This document shows, in pieces, positions 9,314-18,081 of a stretch of DNA of 64,000 nt. The notes under the pieces were generated by a model, which worked only from the letters and a program-made list of their open reading frames with translations, did no database searches and had not been told where the DNA came from. The stretch is from the IMG/VR virus record IMGVR_UViG_3300023174_000129, positions 1 to 64,000 of that record; one strand, given 5' to 3'. The stretch's first letter is position 1, and each line of letters starts with the position of its first letter. The DNA comes from a virus. Both the position numbers and the translations under genes were made by a program.

Positions 9314-10867
9314 TTAAAAGGCACAAACATATTGTGCAGCATATGTTGTTGGTGTTCCCACAGTTGTAATAGAAGGATAACCAAGTGGTGAATATATGTA
9401 ACAATTATATAAAACACCTGACCAATTTGTTGATGATAATGTTATTGTAAATGGTGTTCCATTTCCTCTAAATACTGATTTTTCATTAAATAATGATTGA
9501 GTAGCATAAAAAGCAGACATACTACCAGTAGGATCATAAGAAGAAGGAACTAAATAATATAAACAAACACCATTACCATTGAAACCAACAGTTTGATTAG
9601 GATTTTTAGAAAGTATTTTACTAAAAGATGGTAATAAATTTATAATATCAGACTGTGTAGCAGATGCTGTAGCAGAAGTTCCATAAAAAATTGGATAAAT
9701 AAATTCTACAGAACAATTACTTGAATATGAAGCGCCAAATGAATCAGAAATTGATAATGTAAATGTTTGTATTTTTGGTGAATTAAATATTGCTGAATAT
9801 GTACCAGACCCATTATAAATAGAATAAGCTGAACTATTTAAATAAGTTATAGCTGCTGAAGCAGAAGCAGCGGAAATTATACTAGGTATACTATTTATTG
9901 AACTAACCGTATATGTATTTGAATATTTATTTATTGTATAATTCAAATTAACCACAGACATTGTAATAGAAGAAATCTCATAATATGGTTGAACAGAAGT
10001 TATACTTACTGATGGATTTACATAAGGATAAAACATTTGATTCAATATATCTACGACAGCCAATCCAGATAAATTAGAACCGGTAGCAATACCACCAACA
10101 GCAATAGTTGTCGGTATAGGATTGCTAAAATTATAATTTTTACCATTTATAATTAAAGGATTTGCAGTTATGTTAAATGCACTAGAAGTATTAATAGAAG
10201 TTATAGTTGGTGTTTGCCAAGTAGCATATTTATTAGAACCAATTGTCTTAAATGTTAAAACTTTACCATCAGTTGTAGCTGCTGTATCTGTCGTTGTAGG
10301 AAAAATAACATCATTTAACAAGATATTTCCCTTTGTAGAACGAATTGATATATTACCACCAAAGGTAGTTAAACCATATACTATAGTTGAATTATTATTT
10401 ATATTAAAATCTAAAACATCACCATAATATGTGCTTATTTTTTTAACTTCAATCGTAGGAATAGATAATGTTGTACCATAAAATAAACTATTACTTGCAC
10501 CAGCTAAAAATCCAATTTTTAAATTTTGATTTGTTAAATCTGCATCTGTTTTTGTATTATATAAAAATATATCTACATCAGTGCTTAATAAGTTAGTATT
10601 TAAAACATTACTATTTGAAACTTGTTTTTTACCAAGAAATATTTTTTCATATAAATCAGTCCTGTCTAAACCAATATATTCAATACCAGATACACTGGTT
10701 GGTTTAATTACAATATTTTCCCAAGAAGTATAAATAGCATCTCTTAAATCATGTGGATTGATTAATTTTTGGGTATTATCTGGCAATTCATTTAATACCG
10801 TATTAATATCAGCTAATTTAAATGCTTCGGTTATAGTACCAGGATTTATTGAATATGTTGACGACAT
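9314..10867 (-). CDS. Tail-fibre or baseplate-wedge-like structural protein
   Basis: A 517-residue protein. The N-terminus has DINTVLNELPDNTQKLINPHDLRDAIYTSWEN, here noted by its core NPHDLRDAI, a pattern seen at the start of many phage fibre and baseplate proteins. Residues 80-260 are fibre-like, with a TTDGKVLTFKT-type segment. From residue 260 there are Ig-like beta repeats with IFNSPKIQTFTLSISDSFGAS. A TTTAATATATAA box lies about 21 nt before the ATG, so this gene probably heads a two-gene fibre operon. No enzyme motif is seen. Confidence 0.6.
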   Translation of the reverse strand: MSSTYSINPGTITEAFKLADINTVLNELPDNTQKLINPHDLRDAIYTSWENIVIKPTSVSGIEYIGLDRTDLYEKIFLGKKQVSNSNVLNTNLLSTDVDIFLYNTKTDADLTNQNLKIGFLAGASNSLFYGTTLSIPTIEVKKISTYYGDVLDFNINNNSTIVYGLTTFGGNISIRSTKGNILLNDVIFPTTTDTAATTDGKVLTFKTIGSNKYATWQTPTITSINTSSAFNITANPLIINGKNYNFSNPIPTTIAVGGIATGSNLSGLAVVDILNQMFYPYVNPSVSITSVQPYYEISSITMSVVNLNYTINKYSNTYTVSSINSIPSIISAASASAAITYLNSSAYSIYNGSGTYSAIFNSPKIQTFTLSISDSFGASYSSNCSVEFIYPIFYGTSATASATQSDIINLLPSFSKILSKNPNQTVGFNGNGVCLYYLVPSSYDPTGSMSAFYATQSLFNEKSVFRGNGTPFTITLSSTNWSGVLYNCYIYSPLGYPSITTVGTPTTYAAQYVCAF

Positions 10868-10906
10868 TTTTAATACTAATTTATTTCTTTATATATTAAA
10901 TCTTTA

Positions 10907-11692
10907 TTACTTAATCTTTGGTATATATTTTTTTAAAGCACTAATAATATGGTATTGCTTTATTCTTAACATAGCAATACAATTTAATTCTTTTTTCCAG
11001 TCAATTTCAGATAAAACCTTAATAATTTCAGATTTTAATTCATTATTTTTTATTTGTATCTTATATTCACCTGAATATGTTTCTCCTTCTTTTAGTATTT
11101 TTCCAGCAGAACCATTTCCCCAATAACACATGCGTAAATCAAAGCTTAAATCTAAATAATTTTTAGCATCTTGTCTTATTATTACAATATCTTTTAATTT
11201 GTCAGATTGTTTTTGATTTATACCATTATCAGGTCGTTTATAGATGTTAAAACAGCAATGGAGTTTTCTATCGGAAAAATTAATTTTTCTTAAATCATAA
11301 CTATATATCAAATTAAATTCAAACATTGATGCTGAATTATTTAATTGACTTATAGGCAAAATAAAAGCAATATAGTCCGCTATTTGAATTGATTTTTTAT
11401 AAAATTTTTGAGCCAAATTCATTCGTGAGCCAAATGGCGGATTTCCAATAATTAATCTTCCTTTTAAATAATTTATATTTAAATCTAAATAATCTTGCTT
11501 AATTATTTCTTCTGCTTCTGGCTCAATATCATAGGCAATACAATTTATCTGTGAACTAAAAGAACCATCGCCTGCGGATGGTTCTATAGTTTCAGATATA
11601 TTATTTATTCCTATAATTTCTATTGTTTTATCTATACACCATTTAGCAGTTTTTAAGTCTGTATAATACTTGTCTAAATAAAGTTTAGCCAT
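10907..11692 (-). CDS. SAM-dependent N6-adenine methyltransferase-like protein
   Basis: A 261-residue protein. Motif I is ETIEPSAGDGSFS (residues 35-47), and the catalytic motif IV is IIGNPPFG (residues 81-88), the NPPF form of N6-adenine and some RNA adenine methyltransferases. The order I then IV fits the gamma class. It is compact and has no separate target-recognition domain, so it could be an orphan DNA methylase protecting phage DNA, or an RNA methylase. It overlaps the upstream minus-strand gene by one base, so they are probably cotranslated. Confidence 0.75.
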   Translation of the reverse strand: MAKLYLDKYYTDLKTAKWCIDKTIEIIGINNISETIEPSAGDGSFSSQINCIAYDIEPEAEEIIKQDYLDLNINYLKGRLIIGNPPFGSRMNLAQKFYKKSIQIADYIAFILPISQLNNSASMFEFNLIYSYDLRKINFSDRKLHCCFNIYKRPDNGINQKQSDKLKDIVIIRQDAKNYLDLSFDLRMCYWGNGSAGKILKEGETYSGEYKIQIKNNELKSEIIKVLSEIDWKKELNCIAMLRIKQYHIISALKKYIPKIK

Positions 11693-12090
11693 TATGAAAA
11701 AATAAAATCAATTTTTAAAAGATCTTTTAATTTTATAGTCTCAAGACCTAAACTATCAAAAGGAATTGGCTCTAAACTTATAGTAGAATCAGATGACAAT
11801 AAAGATTCCATTTCAGTTTGAAATCCTGTCATATCATTGATTTTAACAGCACCTTCGACTACTTGATTTGTTTCATCATAAACTTTAAGTGGTTGTCCAT
11901 TTAAATCTTTATCGACATACTTATCAAGTATTTTTTGTTCCATTTTTAATTTATCTTCAACTAATGTTGATATTTCTTTAATGATTCTCATTAATTTAAA
12001 TGCAGCACCAGCTTTAATATCTAAATCCATTAAATTATTAAGTGCTACAACTGCATCATTATTTAATTGTGCATTTTTAATTTTTATCAT
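11692..12090 (-). CDS. Small helical protein, unknown function
   Basis: A 132-residue protein. The N-terminal half is helical with NNDAVVALNNLMDLDIKAG and a basic helix; the C-terminal half is acidic with short beta segments. It faintly recalls small phage proteins of the DUF1617 type, but I cannot confirm this. It sits between two methyltransferase genes on the same strand and overlaps the next one by one base, so it is co-expressed with them. It could be an accessory or virion assembly protein. Confidence 0.45.
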   Translation of the reverse strand: MIKIKNAQLNNDAVVALNNLMDLDIKAGAAFKLMRIIKEISTLVEDKLKMEQKILDKYVDKDLNGQPLKVYDETNQVVEGAVKINDMTGFQTEMESLLSSDSTISLEPIPFDSLGLETIKLKDLLKIDFIFS

Positions 12091-12103
12091 ATAAATTTAA
12101 TTT

Positions 12104-12829
12104 TTATTTATATACTTCTTTTTTATCAAGAAGTTTAATTCTTTCATTTGAAATGTGACAATAATTTTCTTCCTTTTCGATTAAAATATAATTTCTATTA
12201 CTTTCTATAGCTGCCACAGCAGTTGTTCCACTACCACCAAATGTATCCAAAATAACATCATTTTGATTTGAATGTTTTAAGATTAAATCTTTAATTAAAG
12301 ATAATGGTTTTTGTGTAGGATGTTGTGTTCTTTCTTTGCCATGACAAATTGGATAATTATAAATACCCTTATCATATACAGAATTAAAAGTTGGTTTTCC
12401 ACCTTTTACGAAAGTAAAAAAGAATTCAATAGCATTTGAAAGATAATTATTTTTTGAATTAACAGGAACAGGATTTGTTTTAACCCATTGACATACCCTT
12501 GGTTGTTTAAATCCATATTTTTCAGAAGTTTCTTTTAATTCATTACATTTCCATATATCATAAAAAATTATTAAACTACCACCAGTTTTTAACACTCTTT
12601 TCCATTCTTGAAATAAAGTATTAAAATCTAATTCTTTTTTATCCCATTCACCAAAATCAATTGAGATAACATTAAATTTTTTATTTTCAGAACCTTTTGA
12701 AAAATTAGATTCTCTTGAAATAAGATAAGGTGGATCAGTTAAAATTAAATCTATTGAATTAGATTCCAATTTTGATAATATATGCAAACAATCATCATTT
12801 ATGACTTTATTTATATAATCTATATTCAT
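12104..12829 (-). CDS. N4/N6 DNA methyltransferase (DPPY, beta class)
   Basis: A 241-residue protein of the PF01555 type. The catalytic DPPYLIS is at residues 32-38, and the SAM-binding motif I, DTFGGSGTT, comes near residue 195, so the order IV then I marks the beta class. The HPTQKPLSLI segment, also typical, precedes motif I. The protein probably methylates adenine (DPPY) in phage DNA, possibly to evade host restriction. A short leader with TGATATATAAAAATA precedes the ATG. No restriction enzyme gene is adjacent. Confidence 0.85.
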   Translation of the reverse strand: MNIDYINKVINDDCLHILSKLESNSIDLILTDPPYLISRESNFSKGSENKKFNVISIDFGEWDKKELDFNTLFQEWKRVLKTGGSLIIFYDIWKCNELKETSEKYGFKQPRVCQWVKTNPVPVNSKNNYLSNAIEFFFTFVKGGKPTFNSVYDKGIYNYPICHGKERTQHPTQKPLSLIKDLILKHSNQNDVILDTFGGSGTTAVAAIESNRNYILIEKEENYCHISNERIKLLDKKEVYK

Positions 12830-12855
12830 TATTTTTATATATCATAAAAATAATC

Positions 12856-13611
12856 CTACATAAATAAAGTCTCAAAATCAATTTTCATATCTAACTCCAC
12901 GATTTTATTGTTATATTTAAGAGTATAACCAATTGCTGGATATATGGTATCAACTATTTCTTCAATTTTTTCCTTTTCTTTTTCATCCAAATCTTCTGTA
13001 AAAATTGTAATTAAATTATTAATCTCATTATCTGATAAATAATTTTTATTACCAAGAAAAAATAAAAAATCATAATTATTTTTCACACCATTACTATCAT
13101 TTTCTTTAAATAAATAATCAACTAAACAATTTTCAACACCAACAGAAGGTAATGAAAATCTATAACCATATTTTTCAAATTCGTGTGTTTCAGAATTATA
13201 TAAACATCCTAATTTATCATAATTAAAATAATTAAAATGCTTCGCATCAAATGGAACATGACTTATATTTTCAAATATATCTTTAAAAGGAACTAATATA
13301 TCTTTAGCAGTAGTAAATTTAACTATTTCAAAAAATATGTATAATAAATCATTTGATTTAATATCTTCATATGTGTATTTTTTGTTTAAAACTATATTAT
13401 TTTTTATAATTCTTTTTGTTTCTTGTAAAATAGTGCTTATATCGTCCTTAATATAATTAAAATTATAAAGGAGTATATCATCAGCACTTGCTTTTTTTAT
13501 TCTGATAGTAAAATCATCCTCATAAAAAAGACCTTGTGTGGGCAATTCTTTAACTGGTAAAACTTTTTGATTAGTTAAACTATCTAATATATTTAAAACA
13601 CCGATAGACAT
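12856..13611 (-). CDS. Possible baseplate hub assembly protein (T4 gp26/gp51-like)
   Basis: A 251-residue protein. The segment VKELPTQGLFYEDDFTIRIK at residues 20-39 resembles the LPSxGxxYP...I.IR start of T4-type baseplate hub assembly proteins (gp26/gp51 family), which help form the myovirus tail hub. The remainder is helical and acidic with several aromatic residues. The resemblance is short, so the call is weak. It lies directly upstream of the methyltransferase on the same strand and 9 nt downstream of the SUI1 gene. If correct, it supports a contractile tail. Confidence 0.35.
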   Translation of the reverse strand: MSIGVLNILDSLTNQKVLPVKELPTQGLFYEDDFTIRIKKASADDILLYNFNYIKDDISTILQETKRIIKNNIVLNKKYTYEDIKSNDLLYIFFEIVKFTTAKDILVPFKDIFENISHVPFDAKHFNYFNYDKLGCLYNSETHEFEKYGYRFSLPSVGVENCLVDYLFKENDSNGVKNNYDFLFFLGNKNYLSDNEINNLITIFTEDLDEKEKEKIEEIVDTIYPAIGYTLKYNNKIVELDMKIDFETLFM

Positions 13612-13620
13612 TTCTAATAA

Positions 13621-13947
13621 TTAATTCTTGATATTATCAAACCCCAATTTTTTGATAACATTATATACTTTTTCATGAAAATCTCCTTGTATAAGGATTT
13701 CACCATTTTTTATGGTGCCACCAGCACCACAATTGCATTTAACAATTTTAGCAATTCTTTCCAAATCTTCAATAGAAGAATCTATATTACTAATACAAGT
13801 AATTAGTTTATTATTCTTAATTTTTCTAACTGAAATTATAACTTCTTTTAAAAAATCAATAGATTTTTGCGTATTCTCATCTTCATTAATTTTTAACGCA
13901 AAATTAGTTGAATAATATACACCGTTTGTAAATTGTTTTTTGCTCAT
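13621..13947 (-). CDS. SUI1/YciH-family translation initiation factor
   Basis: A 108-residue protein. The SUI1 signature is clear: KLITCISNIDSSIEDLERI, then KCNCGAGGTIKNG (GAGGTIK at 74-80), then ILIQGDFHEKV (86-96) and a final KKLGF. SUI1/YciH is the bacterial relative of eIF1, a factor that binds the small ribosomal subunit and checks start-codon choice. Bacteroidota cells carry it; finding it in a phage is unusual. The N-terminal 40 residues are an extra charged extension. It could tune initiation on phage mRNAs that lack Shine-Dalgarno sites. It lies 21 nt after the transglycosylase gene. Confidence 0.85.
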   Translation of the reverse strand: MSKKQFTNGVYYSTNFALKINEDENTQKSIDFLKEVIISVRKIKNNKLITCISNIDSSIEDLERIAKIVKCNCGAGGTIKNGEILIQGDFHEKVYNVIKKLGFDNIKN

Positions 13948-13968
13948 ATGAATTATATAATAATAATT

Positions 13969-14745
13969 TTAAAAGTTAAAAAATAAATTATAACCCCCGA
14001 ATTTTTTAATATATTCTGTAACTGGAACACCATTTCCATCTTTTGGTATTATAACACCATTTGAATCTAAAAACTTTTTAATTGCCGATGCACCTACTAA
14101 ATGTGACCCAGCAAGTAATCCAGATTTAGTTATTTTTACACCTGAAATAATTTTTCCTTCAAAATTATCTATATAATCACCTAAATACTGATTATTTAAT
14201 TTAAGTAATTTAATCATAGATTTATCTTGCATTTTTTCTGGAAAAATAGCAGGATTTTTTCTAAATTTATGAGTATCTATTTTATGATCCAAAGCTAAGT
14301 CTTGTAAAGCAGATTTTCCAAATTGATATTTTCCAATATACCCAAATCTATTTATCGCTTTGGGATCTGAACTTGATTCTTTTTCGGCTAAAGCACTTAA
14401 AAATTTATTAATTTCATTTTTAACTGGCTTAGCCTGTTGAATAATTTCTTTACTTTGTTGAGCATCAATACCAGCTTTAACTATTATATCATTTAATTTA
14501 TTTATTCCCATATAAGAACCAAGTAATATAGTAGCAATTATGCTTAATACTTTTACTTTACCTTTAAATCGTTTGAATAGATTTAAAATAACTTCTTCAA
14601 ATTTTTCAGTATCAATCTCATACTCCTTATCGATAAATTTTTCAATCCTATTAAATAAAGTATTTAAACCTTCATTAGAAGTTTCTGATAATTTTTCCCA
14701 TTTATTATATTCTAATTCTAATAAATAATCATTCCATTTTAACAT
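13969..14745 (-). CDS. Capsid-targeted lytic transglycosylase-like protein
   Basis: A 258-residue protein with three parts. The N-terminus MLKWNDYLLELEYNKW looks like the capsid-targeting signature. A hydrophobic segment at 66-81 (VLSIIATILLGSYMGI) could span a membrane. Residues 112-200 carry a transglycosylase pattern: LSALAEKESSSDP with Glu123 as likely catalytic acid, then GYIGKYQFGKSAL. Such proteins cleave peptidoglycan. The combination suggests an ejected cell-wall-opening enzyme that crosses the inner membrane during DNA entry. The divergent gene at 14774 shares the first four codons and a mirrored start region. Confidence 0.68.
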   Translation of the reverse strand: MLKWNDYLLELEYNKWEKLSETSNEGLNTLFNRIEKFIDKEYEIDTEKFEEVILNLFKRFKGKVKVLSIIATILLGSYMGINKLNDIIVKAGIDAQQSKEIIQQAKPVKNEINKFLSALAEKESSSDPKAINRFGYIGKYQFGKSALQDLALDHKIDTHKFRKNPAIFPEKMQDKSMIKLLKLNNQYLGDYIDNFEGKIISGVKITKSGLLAGSHLVGASAIKKFLDSNGVIIPKDGNGVPVTEYIKKFGGYNLFFNF

Positions 14746-14785
14746 ATACTATATATTATAATATATATAGTATATGTTAAAATGG
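14734..14785. promoter_or_regulatory. Perfect 23-bp inverted repeat with two divergent starts
   Basis: Two identical 23-bp arms point away from each other around a 6-bp centre (TATAAT). Each arm contains an AT-rich ATATAGTATATG box, the ATG and the codons for M-L-K-W. The repeat therefore covers both promoters and both start sites. It may act as a divergent promoter or operator. Confidence 0.75.
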
Positions 14786-15298
14786 ATTAAATTATTTGAA
14801 AACTTTTCAGAAAATTATTATCGTGCTACAAATAATTTCTTAGGTAAAGAAACTATATTTATACCTAAAGATTTTTATGAAGCTATTGACAAAAACGATA
14901 ATCCTATATATAAATATGATACATTTTGGATGTCAAATATACCAGAAATTTGTGCCTCTAAATATATTGGCGGAGCTGTTTTAGGATGTCTATCTATGCT
15001 TATAAATATAAATGTAAATAATATAAATTCAATAAATATTTATAAAATAGAAGAAATACCAGATAAAGATATATCACACTGGAATATAGGTGATTTTAGA
15101 TATATTAAAGAAGTTAGGTATAGAAGACCTGTTAATGGATATTTTGTAGGTGAAATTAATTTAACTAATGAGCAACTTGAATTAATAAAATTATATTATG
15201 AATATATTTCAGCGGATGAATATGACCAGAAATATGATTTATTAGAAAATAACAAATTTCAAGAAATGTTAAATAATATAAAAATAAAGCCGCTATAG
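14774..15298 (+). CDS. Capsid-targeted protein, possible ART-like fold
   Basis: A 174-residue protein starting MLKWIKLFENFSENYYRATNN. The signature MLKWIKLFEN fits the capsid-targeting pattern with a cut after L-F-E. The following YYRATN resembles the first strand of ADP-ribosyltransferase folds (YR or YH), and FWMSNIPEICASKY at residues 52-65 could be the S-x-x-A/x-x-Y helix region. The similarity is weak, so function remains open. The gene ends in a perfect palindromic terminator and shares its start module with the divergent transglycosylase gene. Confidence 0.5.
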   Translation: MLKWIKLFENFSENYYRATNNFLGKETIFIPKDFYEAIDKNDNPIYKYDTFWMSNIPEICASKYIGGAVLGCLSMLININVNNINSINIYKIEEIPDKDISHWNIGDFRYIKEVRYRRPVNGYFVGEINLTNEQLELIKLYYEYISADEYDQKYDLLENNKFQEMLNNIKIKPL

Positions 15299-15310
15299 CG
15301 GCTTTATTTT
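15281..15310. terminator. Bidirectional terminator (30-bp palindrome)
   Basis: A perfect palindrome with arms AAAATAAAGCCGCTA and its complement. It separates the plus-strand gene at 14774 from convergent nrdB. Confidence 0.88.
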
Positions 15311-15337
15311 TATATTATTTAATTTAATACATTTTAT

Positions 15338-16411
15338 TTAAAAATCAAAATCCGAAAAATCTGTATCATTTAAATCCGCTTTAACCGCCGCCTTATTATA
15401 AGATTCAATTTCTGATTCTTGCGGTGCTACTTGAACGCCTCCAGAATTAGTCCATGCATTAATCCAATTAATAGGATTTGTCACTTTATCAAAAATAGGT
15501 TCTAAATCAATTGCTTTCATTCTTTGATTACATAAAAACATCATATATTGTTTTAATATATCAGCGTTTAAACCAAGCATTGAACCATCTTTGAATAGAT
15601 AATCAGCCCACTGCATTTCTTCTTCAGCAGCATCTTTAAACATCTTAATAACTACTGGTTCTAATTCTCTAACAACTTCTTGAAAACCTTCATCTTCACG
15701 ATTTCTTAAATCTTTAAGCATTTTTTGAGTAAAACCAAGATGTAAGTTTTCGTCTTTATTGATTAAAGATATAATTTTAGCATTTCCTTCCATTTTGCCA
15801 TTTTGTGCAAAAGCATAAGAACAAGCAAAACTAACATAAAAACGAATTCCTTCAAGTATATTAACTGACATTAAAGTTAGATATAACTTTTTCTTTTTTT
15901 CATATTCTGATTCACCAAAAGAATTAATCAATTCATCGTAGTATTTAGTAACCGAAGATGCTCTTTTTAAGATTTCCTCATCATTTAAAGTATTATCAAA
16001 TACTTCACCTGGTGAATGATACACATTTTTAATTATAAATGTGTATGCGTAAGAGTGAATAGTTTCAAAAAATGCCCATGCCGAACAAAATGCTTCAACT
16101 TCTAAATTAGAAAGATCTTCTGTTAAGTTAGGAATACCTCTACTTTGAATTGAATCTAAAAGTATTTGGTATTTTAAATTAGAAGTAAAAATAAACTTCT
16201 CATTTTCAGTTAAACTTTTATAATCTAAACGATCTTTTGATAAATCAACTTCTTCTGGCAACCAGAAAGAATTAATTTGATTTTTAAAAAGTTCAAAAAA
16301 ACCAGGATACTTAAATTTATCGTATCTCTGCAAAGACATACCATCATTGCCAAAAAAAACTGGAATTTTAGTATAATCTATCGTGTTGTCTGTATTAATT
16401 ATTTTATTCAT
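15338..16411 (-). CDS. nrdB: Class Ia ribonucleotide reductase, small (radical) subunit
   Basis: A 357-residue NrdB. The di-iron ligands are visible: Asp86 (LLDSIQS), Glu116 and His119 (FFETIHS), then later Glu in ILEGIRFY and KDENLHL with its His. Tyr123 (SYAYTF) sits where the radical tyrosine of E. coli NrdB (Tyr122) lies. The C-terminus TDFSDFDF is the usual flexible tail that docks to NrdA. The enzyme makes deoxynucleotides for phage replication. It is on the same strand as nrdA, separated by a small gene and a homing endonuclease. Confidence 0.95.
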   Translation of the reverse strand: MNKIINTDNTIDYTKIPVFFGNDGMSLQRYDKFKYPGFFELFKNQINSFWLPEEVDLSKDRLDYKSLTENEKFIFTSNLKYQILLDSIQSRGIPNLTEDLSNLEVEAFCSAWAFFETIHSYAYTFIIKNVYHSPGEVFDNTLNDEEILKRASSVTKYYDELINSFGESEYEKKKKLYLTLMSVNILEGIRFYVSFACSYAFAQNGKMEGNAKIISLINKDENLHLGFTQKMLKDLRNREDEGFQEVVRELEPVVIKMFKDAAEEEMQWADYLFKDGSMLGLNADILKQYMMFLCNQRMKAIDLEPIFDKVTNPINWINAWTNSGGVQVAPQESEIESYNKAAVKADLNDTDFSDFDF

Positions 16412-16422
16412 ATTATTTATCT

Positions 16423-16725
16423 TTATTTTACCGGAACATAAATTGTCGTCATAACTTCTTTTGGCATAACTTCAATTAAATCGCAATCGAAATCGCAACG
16501 TGAAACTTCACCAGTTTCTTCATCATAATCAAAATTGTAATAGATGTCCCAATCACAATAACTACCTGCATAATATTTTCCAGTTGACAAATCTTGAATC
16601 ACTACATCATGATCAGATCCACCATCTTCTGGATCAGAACTGGAAATATTATCTTCAATCAATTTAAAATCATTTCTTTTCTGGTTTGTATACAGTTCGT
16701 ATAAAGTTATTTCGTTTATTTTCAT
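16423..16725 (-). CDS. Small acidic protein in the nrd cluster
   Basis: I chose the ATG at 16725 (MKINEITLYELYTNQK, 100 residues); a start at 16782 would add a hydrophobic leader read from AT-rich leader sequence. The protein is acidic with a central DPEDGGSDHDVVIQDLSTGKYY and a two-Cys segment (SRCDFDCDLIEV). Such DHDVV..D..TGKYY segments occur in small phage hypothetical proteins. It ends 11 nt before nrdB on the same strand. No function can be assigned. Confidence 0.5.
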   Translation of the reverse strand: MKINEITLYELYTNQKRNDFKLIEDNISSSDPEDGGSDHDVVIQDLSTGKYYAGSYCDWDIYYNFDYDEETGEVSRCDFDCDLIEVMPKEVMTTIYVPVK

Positions 16726-16850
16726 AATTATTATTTTTACAAAAATAAGAAAAAATGTCTGAATTAACAAAAATTTAGACATTTTTTCTTTTATTATTTG
16801 TTATTAATAAATGTCTATAAGTTTATAGTATTTCTCGTTTTTTTATAGAT

Positions 16851-18071
16851 TCATCTATATTTTTCACAAAAATACTTAATTATAAATTGTTTACATACAT
16901 TTAAATTATTATTATGATTAGACCATATAACAAGATAATTAAAATTATTATTAATTGCCATATCTTTTTTATCATTATCCATTTTTATAACTTCATCAGC
17001 AGTTCGATTTGTATAAAGTTGTTTCCAATTATTTAATTCTTCGTTTGTTAAACCATAATAAGGGTGAAATTTTTCTCCATTATATTCAATTATAATTTTT
17101 ATATTCTTATATAAAATTGTAAAATCATAAAAATTATATTTTTTATTATCCTTATCATATAAAAAATACTCTTGCTTACCATTATTACCATAATATACAC
17201 AAACATTCTTATATGTTTCTATAAGCCATTCATATAATTTATCAAAAATTTTGAGCGATTCTTTTGATGTTTGTCTTGTGTTAAGAAAGTTATTACAATT
17301 TTCCAACCAATATTCATTTTTCATTTTATTACCTTCATCAATAGAATACCCTTTATTTAGATAATAATCTAACGATAACCTTGATTCTTTTCTTTTAATT
17401 TCACTTATTATTAATTTAGCGTCTACAGGATTATATCCTCGTTTTGTATAATATTCTATACACCATCTACTATTCTGTTTATTATATTTATTTATATAAT
17501 CCTCGGTTTTATCTTGAAAATGTTTTTTAGTATGTTTTGCTTGATATTCTTTTAATTTTTCTTTAGCTATATTTTCATCTTCGTAAATATTATTCCAATA
17601 TTCAATACTTCTTTTTGATGTATTTTTTTGTTTGTTTTTAAATTCTTCAAATTTTAATTCACCCTCAATATTACCATATTTTTTAACAAATTTATCTATG
17701 CCTATACCATATGTATCCTTATAATAATTTTCATTATAATAACCATATTTTAGAAATAAATATTGCTTTGAGCATCTATCTTTATTATTGTTTTTTGTAT
17801 ATGTGATAAATTTTACTAATCTATCTTCGTCAAGAGATATGTTAACATCATTATTATTTAGATAATTAATTAAAGAAAACCTATCTTCAAAATATTTTTT
17901 CAGGAGTGATAAAAATATTTTTTTAGATTCATAATTTAATTTATATTTAATTCCATAATATTCTTCAATAAAAGAATTATCATCTTTAATTAATTCAATT
18001 TTCTCAATTTTTTTAATTAAAGATGATAATTTAAATTTGCTATCTATTTCTTCACCATTTATATATATCAT
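16851..18071 (-). CDS. Homing endonuclease with Vsr/EDxHD-like nuclease domain
   Basis: I chose the ATG at 18071 (MIYINGEEIDSK), preceded by TTTATAATATATATAA; an earlier ATG lies inside nrdA's end. The 406-residue protein has repeated DNA-binding units around residues 150-270, each of the form S-x-x-Y(W/Y)..(R/K)GY..x-A or similar (SIEYWNNIY, CIEYYTKRGYNP, SLDYYLNKGYS). The C-terminal nuclease part has FYDFTILYKNIKIIIEYNGE, then KFHPYYG, and KKDMAINNNFNYLVIWS, the layout of Vsr-like EDxHD homing enzymes. It sits between nrdA and nrdB, a classic homing site in phages. Confidence 0.75.
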   Translation of the reverse strand: MIYINGEEIDSKFKLSSLIKKIEKIELIKDDNSFIEEYYGIKYKLNYESKKIFLSLLKKYFEDRFSLINYLNNNDVNISLDEDRLVKFITYTKNNNKDRCSKQYLFLKYGYYNENYYKDTYGIGIDKFVKKYGNIEGELKFEEFKNKQKNTSKRSIEYWNNIYEDENIAKEKLKEYQAKHTKKHFQDKTEDYINKYNKQNSRWCIEYYTKRGYNPVDAKLIISEIKRKESRLSLDYYLNKGYSIDEGNKMKNEYWLENCNNFLNTRQTSKESLKIFDKLYEWLIETYKNVCVYYGNNGKQEYFLYDKDNKKYNFYDFTILYKNIKIIIEYNGEKFHPYYGLTNEELNNWKQLYTNRTADEVIKMDNDKKDMAINNNFNYLVIWSNHNNNLNVCKQFIIKYFCEKYR

Positions 18072-18081
18072 ATTATATATA

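Noticed and set aside
10170-10427. Plus-strand frame inside the fibre gene
   Set aside because: Antisense to a long, well-supported fibre frame with no motif of its own. The same applies to similar opposite-strand frames inside nrdA, the XPD-like helicase and other genes.
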